A DNA stretch of 64,000 nucleotides from assembly GCA_013368325.1 (NCBI GenBank), contig JAACJK010000163.1, forward strand, positions 1,984,001 to 2,048,000, in the 5' to 3' direction. The translations under genes and the position numbers were made by a program. Below are positions 10,471-21,744 of this stretch, piece by piece (position 1 is the stretch's first letter; the number at the start of each line of letters is the position of its first letter). The notes below the pieces were generated by a model that was not told where the DNA came from, ran no database searches, and saw nothing but the letters and a program-made list of their open reading frames with translations. This DNA comes from Ephemerocybe angulata (Eukaryota > Basidiomycota > Agaricomycetes > Agaricales > Psathyrellaceae).

Positions 10471-11077
10471 TTGACAGATGGGCGCTCCTTAGGCCCCTTC
10501 CGGATACCCGGTTGGGTGTGGGTTAAGTTAGGTTAAGCGGGCCAACCAAACCAACGCGCATTGATGGTGTCCGTTGAGCGCGGTTTGGCTGTGGTTATGG
10601 GGCTGTCACGCCGAAAACACTCCCTCCTCAAATGCAGTGGATCACACAAGGCTTCCTTGTGTGTTCAGATATTTGAGAACAATATTTCTCCCTGGCTCGG
10701 TATTGCTTTGTCGCCTTTTGAGCGCAATTGAACTGGTCATTCTGTTCTCGGCAAATGCCGAAATTGGGCGCTAAATGAATGCTTTACGAGAACACTTCCT
10801 AGGTCCCAGTGGGATCCCATGAAAACTGTTGAACAGACTAAAAAAAAGGTATATGTTTTACTTCCAAACTTATCGCGCAAATGGATGTCCCTTCATTGGG
10901 ATGTCGGGCCAACAGGCTTCCGGCCCCATGTCTCCAGGATTCATCGAACTCAACTTCTCAAAGGGCGTGACCGGAACGCGGTATCGGGAAGAAAGTCTCG
11001 TGGTTTATACTGTACTGCCTCAGCACCTCCAGCGACCAGCACCGGCCGTCGGTCATTGTGTCTCTGGGGGCCGTGTC

Positions 11078-11112
11078 GAACCGTGCTTTGCACCCGGTGC
11101 AAAGCACGGTTC
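11078..11112. repeat. Perfect palindrome, 16-bp arms, 3-nt loop
   Basis: GAACCGTGCTTTGCAC, then CCG, then the exact reverse complement. Outside it, CCGTG and CACGG continue the symmetry imperfectly. It lies just outside the duplicated promoter block at 11135-11450. Confidence 0.85.
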
Positions 11113-11134
11113 CTCACGGGCTTGCTGCCGCATT

Positions 11135-11450
11135 CCGAGAAACTGACAGCTGTGAGAATTCTTTGTGGAACGACGCGTATGCCCGGGCTCTGCACCTTCC
11201 AGAATCAAAGCGCCTGGAGGGGTGGGGCGGGAGAGAATCACATCCGGAGATAAGTGGGGTCACCAGGTGTTCGTTGATTGTTCGCTGGTCTTTTTTTTTT
11301 TTGACTCGGAAATCGTCGCCTTTGAAACCCCTATATAATGTGGAGGCCTTTGCAGTGTAAGCTCTTTTTTCTTCTCACCAACGCCGTTTGTTTCTCCCCC
11401 ACCATCGTCGTCAGACCCATCCCACGCTTGCTTCAAGCTCGCGCTTGTTC
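11135..11450 (+). repeat. Inverted copy of paralogue A promoter
   Basis: Plus-strand copy of the region upstream of paralogue A. It carries CCTTCCAGAATC, GGAGATAAGTGGGGTCACC, CGTTGATTGT, CTATATAATGTG (11331 on) and a T/C-rich leader with CCCCCACCATC and CAGACCCATC, in the same order and spacing. No matching coding exon follows, so this is a promoter without its gene, or the promoter of an unannotated transcript. Confidence 0.65.
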
Positions 11451-12204
11451 CGGCCATCTGTTTTGTCCCGAACCTCGGGGCTTGTTGGCGAGATAAAGGG
11501 ACGGAAAGTGTCGTCATCGACGGATCCAAGGTGGCCGATCCGAATTGTTGGTCAACTATTTTGGTCAGTATCTGAGGAAAATGGATGAAATTCGTTGACC
11601 TTAGAGCCAAGTCCCCTCAAAGGGACAGCAATACGTAGCTATAGGATATGAGCAGTAGAGCGCCAGGTTGTAGCGTCTGGTGATAAGCGAGAGGACAGGC
11701 AGCCGCGAGCGGTTGAGCTGGTCCCCCGGCGTTCCTGCAACAATTCCGATCAGTTTCGGGGGAGATCTGGGGTGTAATGCGGTGAGGCAGTCTTCTGCAC
11801 CCAATGACCACAGGAGCAGTTACCGAGGTATCAGGCGCATGACCCTATCCCCGCGCTCATGCTGTCAAAGGCCTATCCCCAGGCTACGAAGACCGCAGAA
11901 GTGAGCACGGAGATGTTAGGGTCTCAGGACCATCGAGCACCGGGGTAAGACCCATATCGGGCCAATTTGATCAAAATCGCGCGCCCGGCGTGCGGGCCTT
12001 TCTTTGTGAGCACCGGGATGTATCCACGGTTCGCTTACAGCGAAAAGGACGTATCCCAATTGAGAACTGGTCGAATGCCTGCAGAGGGCTATAAAGCCTG
12101 GGTCGGCTCTGAGCTTGGGACTTTCCCATTTTCACCCATCAACGAGTCTTGCCACTCCCATACCAACGTTCCAGACGCACCACCATTTGCTTTCATCCAT
12201 CATC
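11451..12204. other. Gene-free stretch before the small-protein gene
   Basis: No supported coding region. It may hold the transcript of the copied promoter at 11331 and the 5' region of the gene at 12205. Confidence 0.4.
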
Positions 12205-12577
12205 ATGGCGTCTACATCCTCAACCACCACCGATGACAGAACTCTTTCCAGAGTCGACAGTCGTCATGCTTCCGTTTCCGATCGGGATAGCCAGCTTTCC
12301 GTCGATTACTATATTGGAGTCAGTAATTGCATTGCTACATCAGTTTCTACTTGAATACTTACTTGTGCATCACTCTAATTAGCGCAACGCCCCCGCCCAC
12401 AAGGCTGCTATGATACAGCTCATTCTAGAGGGGCCCGAGTTGGAGGAGCGGGCCGCCAATGGCGATATGGCAGCTGCCACTAGACTCGCATCCCTGATGG
12501 CAAAGGCCAACTCCAACTTGGCTGGGAAGTCCAAGTGCATGTCCACTGTCACCGAGGAGGATGAGGAGGAGAAGTAG
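12205..12577 (+). CDS. Small unknown protein with acidic tail
   Basis: Two exons, 12205-12318 and 12383-12577, giving 102 residues. The Ser/Thr-rich start (MASTSSTTTDD) leads to an alanine-rich helix-prone middle (IQLILEGPELEERAANGD, LASLMAKANSN) and ends TEEDEEEK. The intron begins GTCAGT, a rarer 5' site than GTGAGT/GTAAGT but also seen in both DUF1996 genes of this window. Without that intron the first exon hits a stop. It sits between the two paralogous unknown genes. No family recognised. Confidence 0.5.
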
Positions 12578-13450
12578 AGGGATTGGACTTAGAATGGATC
12601 TCATTCGGCTACGACTTTTATGATTGTTTATTTCGCATTTTCTTCAGTCCTTCACTTGTATCATTAACTTTTCATCCATTTCACCTTGTTGTACCCCGGT
12701 CTTACTGTCTACTCCCTCGCTTTGCCTTTTGCTTTGTTTGCTGTCACTGCTACTTCGTTTCGGATCCATTGTGCGTTTATAAAATCGTGTCCTGTGCTCC
12801 TCCGTGAAGTCCCCGCCTGCATAGTTGCTACAATACAAGCATGTCAGAATTATAAGTGCTTTCATTCGAGTAATCTGTAGAGATTTTAACTTCGACTTTA
12901 AATGGTCCCCTGGGACGTCTTCTTGAGTAAATCCGAGAACGAATCTACCAGTGAGCACCAGCACTGAATGAACCAACGAGAGAGGGCGGATGTATTATCA
13001 GAGCACTGCTCTGGACTGTCCCTCCTCAACAATGTCGTGTCGTGGGTAAACAACAGTCCGCACACGAAAACTGAACCCCGCACCGACCTCTACCATTGAG
13101 GGCACTCTTTTATCATCTCAAGAAGCTACCAAACAAAGGTTGCGAGATAAGGGCCATATCATAATCAACTCAAGATCTGGATTGCCGATTGCTGGTCCAA
13201 AGTCCCAATCGCCGCGTGTTGCCGTCACCAAGCGGGGTTCGAAATGTGGCTCAACAATGGGACTTAGCCAGTCGCGTTCACGCGTCCTGCCAAATCGGGG
13301 CATGATCTCTTCGGACGACGCTGTTGATAACGTGAATTTGGTGGCTGATTTACACCCTCTCTTTCTCTTGCCACCACAGTCTGCCATTTGTACATCTCCC
13401 CCGACTCCCCGTACTCCGAAGCGCGCTTTGATATCATCTACGCCTTGAAT
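12578..13450. other. Gene-free stretch before paralogue B
   Basis: No protein signal. It should hold the promoter of the gene at 13451; its leader has a CTTTCTCTTGCCACCACAG block like the CT-rich leaders of paralogue A. Confidence 0.4.
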
Positions 13451-15131
13451 ATGACTGCTTCTTCGCCCCACGATCGTGATGCTCAAGTCGCTGGTGCCTG
13501 TCCTGGACCTGTTGGTGGGCTTCCGTTCGAGGATATCTGCTTTGAGGCTATGACCATTCCTCTCCTCCTGGAGAAACTTCCCAAGAGGTCTTCGGTTTTG
13601 GAAGTAAGAATCATTCATATCCAGACCAACCTTCAGCTAAACTGCTACTGACCACTATTATCTATAGAGGGAGATATTCTTTCAACTACATTTGAGAGCC
13701 CTTGTGCTCTTCGCTGGCGCCTTCAAAAGGTTTCGCACTGTAGCTGACAGCCACTCCCAGCCTCTCACATCGACTTACTACGATAATTTGCCCGAGGATT
13801 CAATCGTAAGTTGCTATGCCCTATCCTTTACCACGTTAATCAACTTGCATCATGTCTGCAGAGAATGGAGTCGTATCTTATTAAACTCGGCCTACTTGAT
13901 GCGAGGCCCGACACTAAGACTTACGCCATTCTCGCTCAGAGTCCTCAAGCTAATCGAACGAGCCGCCATTACATTACGAAGACCTCAGATCAGCCACCCG
14001 TCACGCCTGAGTCCCCCAAGCGCGGAAGATCGAGAGCACGGTGTGACTCCGAGACGCCTACCCCCCACGCTACGCCTACCAGGAAGGTAGGAGAAAGGGC
14101 CTCCGACATGAAAAGCCCTTCTCGTGTGCGAGCCGCGAAACCGGAGCAAAGCACGGATTGGAAGGCCAGCCCATTCGGTTTCTTCAAGAACGAGTCAAAT
14201 GTTGGCCTCGGAGACCTAGACCCTGAGGACGACGATGCGTGGACAAATACCTTCCCTACTCCGAAGGCGCTTTGGCCCACTCCAGACATGGATCTGCCTG
14301 AGATTCCAGATATGTTTGACGAGCTTGATGACGTTGAAGATTCGGAGACAGTTGTGGGCGACGAGCTTGAGTCTCAAAGCGCTTCATCAGACAGCTTCGG
14401 GGACGAGGATGCTTTTGCGATGGAGGTAAGCTTCAATATCTCCAGAAACTGTGGCCGGTTACTGATATTTTACTTACCTCCAACAGCATTCGAGGGAGAT
14501 AGCTGCATTTACAAGCTTGCTTGACGAAGTGATCGAAGAAGATGGCGGTGAGGGCGACGACGACGATGACGAGGCTCCGTGGGATCTGCTGAAAGCCTTT
14601 CCTCTCCCCCCACTCCTTCCCATGCTTCCTGCGCCGCCTAAGGTCGACGTCAAGATGACTGAGAGACCTATCCATGCGTTTGGGAGCGGATTCAAGCTTG
14701 CTCGCTCCTTTGGGTCCAATCGAAGGGGATCTAGTATTACCAAGGAAGACTGTGATCTTGCCTATAGCAAGATCCCGAACATCAGCAGCACGGTCTACTC
14801 TTCTGTCATGAAGTCGCCCAATCCACTCAAAAAGGCCTTGGGCCTTACAGTGGTCATCACACACGATGTTCAAGCTGGGGGAGACCAGATGGAACAATTT
14901 GAACAGGATCTGGAGGCGGACTACAAGGAGTTCAAGGACTGGTCCGACCCCGATGATGCAAATGCGAAGGCGTTCGAAGAAGAACTCGCGGAGCTGGTGA
15001 GTAACTTAAACTTTACCTCTATGCTCTTACTTCAATACTCAATGCGTACCCATCAGTTTGCCATGGAAGAACTGAGTGCAGTACATTCTGCTGGTCTCTC
15101 AGTAATCTACGAGGTGAACGAAGAGGTTTAA
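13451..15131 (+). CDS. Unknown conserved-looking protein, paralogue B
   Basis: Five exons: 13451-13603, 13668-13805, 13862-14425, 14487-14996 and 15057-15131, giving 479 residues in frame. Same architecture as paralogue A (8606-10132): ICFEAMTIPLLLEKLP, REIFFQLHLRALVLFAGAFKRF, TYYDNLPEDSI, RMESYLIKLGLLD, then a low-complexity region with Pro/Ser and acidic runs. It differs by lacking the intron between the second block and TYY, and by a longer C-terminal part with acidic repeats (EEDGGEGDDDDDE) and MVITHDV-like ordered sequence. Orientation is opposite to A. Function unknown. Confidence 0.75.
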
Positions 15132-16228
15132 CGTTTGAGCTAGGGACCGAATAAAGTGGTGATTACGACTTCTATCACGTCTCACTCAGTTCACATGGAC
15201 CCACCTCACTTTATTCATTGCAATTATACTTTATATTCCCTTATTTTATGCACACATATATATATCTACATTCTCTACCTTATGCTGGCCGACCCAATTT
15301 TTTAGTTCGTTTTATACTCCAGCTCCAACCGCATTTCAGATACTCTTTGGGGTAACTTCACGCTATATTGGACCTACTATAATAACATAACTATCTTGTC
15401 CCTAGCCGCTTTCTAGAGAATATTCGTCACCACAAGAGTCACGTATTGGATGTCAGGTCGTATTCAAGTTTCTGGCTGACATCTTTGTAGGACGTTGGGC
15501 CTGAAGGCCTAAAGGGTGATAGCTGAACTTTGTCGGCGTGGGGTGACCAAATTCGGTGGTATATCCTGTGGCGGGGTTCTGCGCCTGGCTGAAAAGATGC
15601 GTGTTTGGCGGTGCACTGCTCGTCTACTGGTATGTACGCTTCTGAATGTATCTCGTGGTGGGGGATGTCCCTACCTCCCAGGGGTATACCGTCGAAACAA
15701 GGCATGACTCGCTGGCGCCTATTTGGTCGCCAGTTCAACTGCAACCAATTATTGCAGCTGCCCAACACCGGGTCTAAGCAACTTGAAAATTCAAAGGATA
15801 TGTCTGCGTGATCTCTACTGTATCATACTCAGTGTGTTCTTGTTCTGCTACCTTTTACATGATTGGCCGAGTGAAGATCGCCGGCCGGTGACTCGCACCC
15901 AACAGACGCTGATTGCCGGCGCGCCACCATTTATTTTCCTTCTACCACGGTACCACCACCCTCACTCAGACTCAGTCCCAAATAACAAACCATATCCTTC
16001 CCAAATCGCTGAAGATGGACACCAGAGACTTTCTCAGCATAAACAAAATAGTGAGGACATGAATCAGCTCAGTTGCAGGAAACTATCTAGGGACTCGGGT
16101 GAGCAAATTGTGCCAAGGGTGCCTGCTATCGTACGACACCCCGAATGATGGCCTGACTGACCGCGTAACCGAGCGCTCATCTTCCCCTTACACCTCCACG
16201 TCCCTCCAGGCTCCTAGCCCTCAGTGAT
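15132..16228. other. Gene-free stretch
   Basis: AT-rich start (15200-15420), probably the 3' UTR and terminator of paralogue B. Nothing else supported. Confidence 0.45.
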
Positions 16229-17694
16229 ATGACGAACGAAGGAAGAGCTGAAAGCTATCTCGTCCTCGGCGGCACTGGATTCGTCGGCTCGCACATCCTC
16301 AAAGCTCTTGCTGCCAGCAGCAGCACGAGAATCGCCTCATACAGCCGTTCACTTCCGCCCGCAAAGAAGGTCCTAGGGGGAGTGCAGTACTATACGGGCG
16401 GCGTCCAGGATGAGGAGAAATTGGTGCAGATCATGCTTGAGGTAAGTATGACCGAATGTGCAGGACGGTAAGGTAGAGGATGGTGTGGCGCAGGCCCGGG
16501 TGGGTGGGCATTGGTTTGCTGACTGGTGACCTTCAGACAGAAGCAACAGTTGTCTTCCACACCGTTTCCCCACCACACAACGACGACGAGTCTGCATACT
16601 ACGCGGTAAACGTACTCGGCACACAAGCTGTCATCAACGCATGCAAGCGAGCTTCTGCCTTCGCTTCTACATCGCCCGCTAGTGCTGAGGCGGGTTGCGT
16701 GCGAGCTCTCGTCTATACGTCCTCGAGCGGGGTGGTATGGAATGGGAAGGATATCAGCGGCGCTACTGAAGACGAGGTCGAGATTCCCGAGATGGGATTG
16801 GAGGCATATTCAGCGACGAAAGGGATCGGGGAGAAAGCTGTGAGTCCCATCCTATCCTTGTGAGTGAGTTTAACTGACGACGGCGAGGGCGGCCAGGTCT
16901 TGGCTGCGAATGGAGACAAGTTGAAAACTGCCGCACTGAGGCCACACGCGATCATTGGGTGCGGCGCGCTGCTTTGAATCGTGGCAAAACGATCTGGCTA
17001 ACAGGTACGCGCGCTTCAGGCCCGGGGACAACCAAGCTATCTGGCGACTCGTCGAGAACTACACCTCGGGCCAATACCATTTCCAAATCGGCTCGGGCAC
17101 GAACCTGTTTAGCACCATCAGCGTCACAGACGTCGCCCGAGCGCACCTGCTCGCTGCCGCTGCTCTCCTCCGCGACTCCACTTCCCCCGCCGTCGGAGGC
17201 CAGGCGTTCTTCATCACCGACGGCATTCCGGTCCCATTCTACAAGTACCCGCGTCTCGTGTGGCGGGAGCTCGGCGCCTCGGACGATTTTTGGGTTGTGA
17301 AGCTGCCGAGGTGGTTGTGTCTGGGCCTGGCGTTCTTCGTGGAGAGGTGGAGAGGATTGGTCGGAGGACATACGATCTTGACGGAGTTTGTGGTGAAGAC
17401 GGTGACGATGGAGCAGTGGTATCGGTGCGACAAGGTGCGTCGCTAGCATGGTGTAGGCGGGCAGAGAGAGAGGATCTAATGAGGGTCGGGGCAATAGGCG
17501 GAGAGGTTGTTGGGCTATAAGCCAACTGTCACGCTCGAGCAGGCTGTACGAGAGACGGTTCAGGTGAGTCGGTGAAATTGATATTGGGCACGACGAGTCG
17601 GACTCATATGAGCCTTTGGGCGACGTTGTAGTGGTGGAAAGAAGAGGGCGCACAGGAGCATGCGGCTCAAAGTCAGTCGAAAAAGCTTCGCTGA
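16229..17694 (+). CDS. NAD(P)-dependent 3-beta-HSD/sterol-4-carboxylate dehydrogenase-like (SDR)
   Basis: Extended short-chain dehydrogenase. Six exons: 16229-16441, 16537-16839, 16897-16958, 17005-17434, 17498-17563 and 17632-17694, giving 378 residues. Residues about 12-24 form the Rossmann motif VLGGTGFVGSHIL. The active-site pair is Tyr162-x3-Lys166 (YSATK), preceded by VYTSSSGVV, which supplies the catalytic Ser. RPGDNQAIW, ISVTDVARAHLLAA and the C-terminal hydrophobic segment resemble the 3-beta-HSD family that includes ERG26 and plant/fungal relatives. In ERG26 the reaction is oxidative decarboxylation of 4-carboxysterols at the ER. The true substrate is not determined by sequence. The exon-4 start replaces the usual PSGIFGPGD with GYARFRPGD. 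Confidence 0.85.
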
Positions 17695-18210
17695 GGTTGG
17701 GCGTGAGCCCATGAAACGGCAGGTAAACATACATATAAGCTCGTATTCGAGGTGGTCAACGCTGTAAGATCTAGCTCGGGCTGGGGGTCGGATGGAACAT
17801 CCGAAGCTGATTGCTGGACCTCGTTCACCATTCCGAGTCTACGTATCACTGGATGTTAACCAACTTACGTTCGCCGCTCCCAAACCGTTCGGCGACAAGT
17901 CTATCTCTGAGCTGGGTGGCTTCGCGATTCGAATTTCATGCTGCCGTTTCTACGATTCTCTGTGACTTACTCGCGATAACTCTGGGGCTGGGCTCGCTGT
18001 AGCTGTACTCAACGTACTCGACTCAGTAGTGCTGGAAGCACACACGAACGGCTCAAGGGAAGGCTCTGGGGTCGATGGGAAGGGCGAATGTATTGGACAT
18101 ACAACTAGGAGCTATAGAAGGGCATCTTCGAGCGAGGGAGTGGTAGGTTGAGAAACTGGAATGGCAGCTTGGGTCAAACTACGCATCTGGGTCCCTAAGT
18201 CGCGTATGGA
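17695..18210. other. Gene-free stretch
   Basis: Between the 3' ends of two convergent genes; no coding signal. Confidence 0.45.
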
Positions 18211-18858
18211 TCAATCGAGAGCATCGATGAAGTCGGAGGTCGAAGGAGGAGCATCCCCTGCGTCCGGCAACGCCTTGCTGTTCAGGGCACCCGCAGGGCT
18301 TTCTTCGCTTGCTGAAGGATTCGTTTGGGGTACGTCTGCACTCGCCGCAGTGGCGAGGGCAGGATTGGTCTCTGTAGTAGCCACAGCAACCGCCCTCGAA
18401 TAGTAAGGGTGACGATATGCAGTGAGGGGCCCGGCCTGTGCCTGTCTATTTCCGAAGCCATACTGGCTACCGTAATAGCGATCGCGAGCTTGGTCCCCCT
18501 GCCTTCCTGGGGCCGAGTACGTTGTCCTGAGATGCTCTGCATCCCTGGAAGCAGCGGAAGCCATTGCCGACGTATGGCTGTCGGCGAAGGGGAAGTGCCT
18601 CTCGAGCTCGTTGCCGTCCATTCGGGTGAAGGTTCGCGGGCCTGTGCCTCCAGTCGCCGTCCAGGCTTGCACGCGGGCACCGTTGGGGACGATCTCTGTG
18701 CGTCCTCGCCCGCGATCTATGACGATGCTTCCGGGGCCGGTGGAGACGACGGTGATTGTCCCTCTGACCGTGATGCCGGGGTTGTTGAGCCAGCTCATGT
18801 CGGGCATGTCTGGCTCAGGCTCGTCGTTGTCGGTGCGGGTGTCGGTGTTGTTTGACAT
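18211..18858 (-). CDS. Unknown protein, Ser/Ala-rich C terminus
   Basis: Single exon, 215 residues. The frame is open 34 codons further upstream, but a minus-strand TATAAAAG lies inside that extension (RC at 18921-18928), about 65 bases before MSNNTD, so I take the ATG at 18858. An acidic N terminus (DNDEPEPDMPDMSW) is followed by a small beta-rich block (GITVRGTITVV, GSIVIDRGRGRTEIV). The end is a Tyr/Ala/Pro-rich tail. No signal peptide or membrane helix. No family recognised; the GTI-VV-GSIVI pattern suggests a small OB- or Sm-like beta domain, but that is speculation. Confidence 0.6.
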   Translation of the reverse strand: MSNNTDTRTDNDEPEPDMPDMSWLNNPGITVRGTITVVSTGPGSIVIDRGRGRTEIVPNGARVQAWTATGGTGPRTFTRMDGNELERHFPFADSHTSAMASAASRDAEHLRTTYSAPGRQGDQARDRYYGSQYGFGNRQAQAGPLTAYRHPYYSRAVAVATTETNPALATAASADVPQTNPSASEESPAGALNSKALPDAGDAPPSTSDFIDALD

Positions 18859-18920
18859 CTCTCTGGGTTGGGTATTGGCGTGAGGGTTGGTGCTGATTCC
18901 TGAACTCCTCAGGGCGATGG

Positions 18921-18928
18921 CTTTTATA
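18921..18928 (-). promoter_or_regulatory. TATA box deciding the start of the gene ending at 18858
   Basis: TATAAAAG on the minus strand. It lies inside the longer open frame and so argues for the downstream ATG. Confidence 0.5.
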
Positions 18929-20541
18929 GTGAGCAGAGCTGTGGCTCCAAGCGGCAGCATGCAAGCGCATGGGCGCCGATCGTTCGTCGTGGACAGTCGA
19001 TAAACAATTGACTAGGCACAATGGTTCCCGGGCGCTCAGCACGATCGAGTTAACGCGCCAGTGGCATCCTGAACAATGACAGAAACACTGCATTTATCAA
19101 CATGCCACTCATGTTGAGCAGCCAGCGGAGTTAGCGCCTCGTTTTTTTGACGAAATGGTGTGTAACTTCTGCTATCGACCTGAGATCGATCATGCAAAAT
19201 TTCGCCAAATGGCTACAGCTCTGTCAGTTCCCTCATCGATAACTCAGCTTTAGCCTCGCTTCATTCTGCTGAATGAGCGCTGAGTACTATAATTTGATTG
19301 TCTACTCACACAGCACCCCTCTTTTCTGATGTTGGGATAGAACATCAGCCCAGGATGATAGATACAGCAGACGTGCTTAAGAACACGAGGACAAGGTCAT
19401 CGAAAAAATATTCAGGGTCCATGCGGGGGGCGAATTATTCCGAGCCCCCCGTTCCCCAGAGTTAGGTGAGAACCTCTACGCTCAGAAGTCCGAACTCGTA
19501 CGCCCTATGAGATATCCCTTTTAAGTTATCTCACAATTACTCCGATGGCGGCTTACAACCTCAGTGTATGTCACCGTATCCCATTACGATAACTAACACT
19601 GTGACTAAATTGAAAGCGATGCACTTGGTCTGTGGGGTTAGATAAAATCGACATATCGGAACAAAGAGAGCCTTTGCCGTGTATCAAAGCAACTTGGTCA
19701 CCTGCCGAGCAGTTTGCGGCAATCCACACTCACTAACAAAATTAAATCCGTCTCTCTCCGTTCCTTGATCTCCTCTGAAGGCAGTGGCTCTTGTCCCCGA
19801 CTGCCGAATCAGCCAACCATTAGCAAGGCAAGTGCATAACTCACGGCCATCGTTCACCGGGGCGATTACCAGACATAGGCTTTTAGTCCCTAATCTACTT
19901 GGCTTCACCCTTGGGTTATTGCCAAAGGTGAGATGTTGGCAACGCACAGCTTGACCAAAGTCGGCTGTGATATTTATCAAGACCTTGGCGACATGCCTTT
20001 ATGGTCGTAGTAGGCCTGGCCCAAGGCTGACCCTACGTCACTATGTACCCCTGGGGTCTAAAGCGTGTAATGCGCAAACGTGAGCCGGGGAAATCCTCAC
20101 TTATAATAGCTTAAACAGTACTCTGTCGCCGCGTCTACACTGTTCAAGAAAAATGGAGGTTCTGAGAAGTTAATAGCCACACTCAATTCTTAGCGTCTCT
20201 TAGTGCGCGCCTTAAGAAAACCGCGTGGAGAGCGAGCGCATGAGAGCGAACCTCATGGCACCCAATTTACCACCAGGCGCCTTGATCGACAATCCGAGGA
20301 AGCACTTCTTTTGGCTAATGCTGTAAAGAGCTGCGGATCGGTAGTTGCATAGCTCCCCGGGCCAAGCGAGACGTGCAGGCATCTTGGCTTCAAGTTCGCT
20401 TCATTGCCGACGCTGCACTGCCCTCCGAAACCTGAAAGGGTAAATCCACGCGCTCTAAAAGCTCAAGCAAGGTGAACGGGGTGCTTGGCGTTGATTTGAG
20501 CGCGAAGCCACCATGTATGCATACTAAGTCCCGGCTCTTCC

Positions 20542-20549
20542 TATAAAGG
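20542..20549 (+). promoter_or_regulatory. TATA box of the 8-helix membrane protein
   Basis: TATAAAGG only five bases before an in-frame ATG (20554) but 50 bases before the next one (20599), which favours the second as the start. Confidence 0.5.
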
Positions 20550-20598
20550 TCCAATGTTCATCAACGCCTCTTGGCATCTTGGATATCCTGCTTCCTCC

Positions 20599-21744
20599 AT
20601 GACCGCCATCCTCCTTCCTCCCCGACCATTTCTCATTCAGAGGCTGCTATGGGCCTCTCTAGGAGTTGGATGCGTCACCATTGCGCTATCATTGGTGCTT
20701 CTAGGGTGGATATCACTGTTCATCTCACCAGCAGCCTTCTTGTTTTCTGCAATTTTCGACATAACTCTGCTCATTCTGAGTGCGAAAGAGCGGAAGAGTG
20801 CTGCGCTCGAGCCAGCTATGGCCCCAGCGACGGCCAGCCCAAATACAAAGCCACCGACCTCAGCACCTACCCCCGACCTTCCTTCCACATGCCGGAGCGC
20901 GACTATTTCCGCCGCAATATTCGTTGTGGTTGCCTGGCTCGCCGCTTTCATCACGTCGATATGTCTAGTTGCAGTCAGCGACAACCAGACCACCTGGGGG
21001 ACCGTTTCTGAATCGGATAGTCGGAAGAGGTTCCCAGTGGCATACGTGGAAATTGTATCGATAGCATTCCAGATTGGGATCCTGGTATGGCTCATTGTGC
21101 TTTGTGTGAAGGAGCGCAAGAGCCTTTCCATCCTGCAGGATAAACAGGGACCGACCTTGATTCCTTCCATCATCACCCCCCAGCAGAGATGGATCTTGCG
21201 TCTAGTGGGGCTCGCACTCCTCTTCGCTGCAACAATCCTAGGCGTCTCCATGGCGAATCTAGGCAAGACGTCCCTATTCCTGTCCCCGACATCAGCAGGG
21301 GTAACCTTCATCTACACCATCACATTACTTGCCAAGACGTTCGTCGAACGCAAGCGCCAACGCACTCCCAGATCAGCAACCGACCCTTCCCCAGCAACGA
21401 CAGACGGCCCTGCCGCATCCTACCCTCCCGCCCAACATCGTACCCCTTTTCACGGACTGCCCTGCACTAGCCGCAAGCCAGCCATCATTTTTGGATCCCT
21501 GCTCGCCGTTTTGTGGATGGCGACGCTTGGCATGGCTGTTTCCTTCACGGTGCTTGGGGCAACCGACCCAGATTTCGGCGAGGGGCACGACAACACTGCA
21601 GCAGCAGGTGTCGAGTGCGGGTTTGTCGGGTTGGAGATTGGTGTGGTTATCACATTGGCTACTCTCTGCACGAAGGAGAGGAGGCGCCTGCTGGGCCAAG
21701 CGCAGAAATTGAAGTGGTGGCAATTAGGGGTGTACAAAGCTTGA
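20599..21744 (+). CDS. Eight-helix membrane protein made of two 4-helix modules
   Basis: Single exon, 381 residues from the ATG at 20599. Module 1 has helices at RLLWASLGVGCVTIALSLVL, the PAAFLFSAIFDITLLIL pair, SAAIFVVVAWLAAFI, and the VEIVSIAFQIGILVWLIVL helix that ends in CVKERKSL. Module 2 repeats this order: RWILRLVGLALLFAATIL, FIYTITLLAKT, IIFGSLLAVLWMATLGMAV, and a last helix ending in CTKERRRLL. The protein closes with LKWWQLGVYKA. The minus-strand gene at 25015-25596 is a single-module relative that closes LKWYQLGEYGV. The protein thus arose by internal duplication or fusion of the single-module type. Function unknown; not a pheromone receptor (no STE3 motifs, wrong helix number). 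Confidence 0.75.
   Translation: MTAILLPPRPFLIQRLLWASLGVGCVTIALSLVLLGWISLFISPAAFLFSAIFDITLLILSAKERKSAALEPAMAPATASPNTKPPTSAPTPDLPSTCRSATISAAIFVVVAWLAAFITSICLVAVSDNQTTWGTVSESDSRKRFPVAYVEIVSIAFQIGILVWLIVLCVKERKSLSILQDKQGPTLIPSIITPQQRWILRLVGLALLFAATILGVSMANLGKTSLFLSPTSAGVTFIYTITLLAKTFVERKRQRTPRSATDPSPATTDGPAASYPPAQHRTPFHGLPCTSRKPAIIFGSLLAVLWMATLGMAVSFTVLGATDPDFGEGHDNTAAAGVECGFVGLEIGVVITLATLCTKERRRLLGQAQKLKWWQLGVYKA

Larger units (their letters stand above)
18859..20598. other. Long gene-free stretch (1.7 kb)
   Basis: Divergent upstream regions of the genes at 18858 (-) and 20599 (+). Only short random frames. It ends with TATAAAGG at 20542-20549. Confidence 0.45.

Noticed and set aside
20599..21744. 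Second pheromone receptor
   Set aside because: Eight helices in two repeats and none of the STE3 signatures (PLPWH, WCDI, VSWEDTHFNF).
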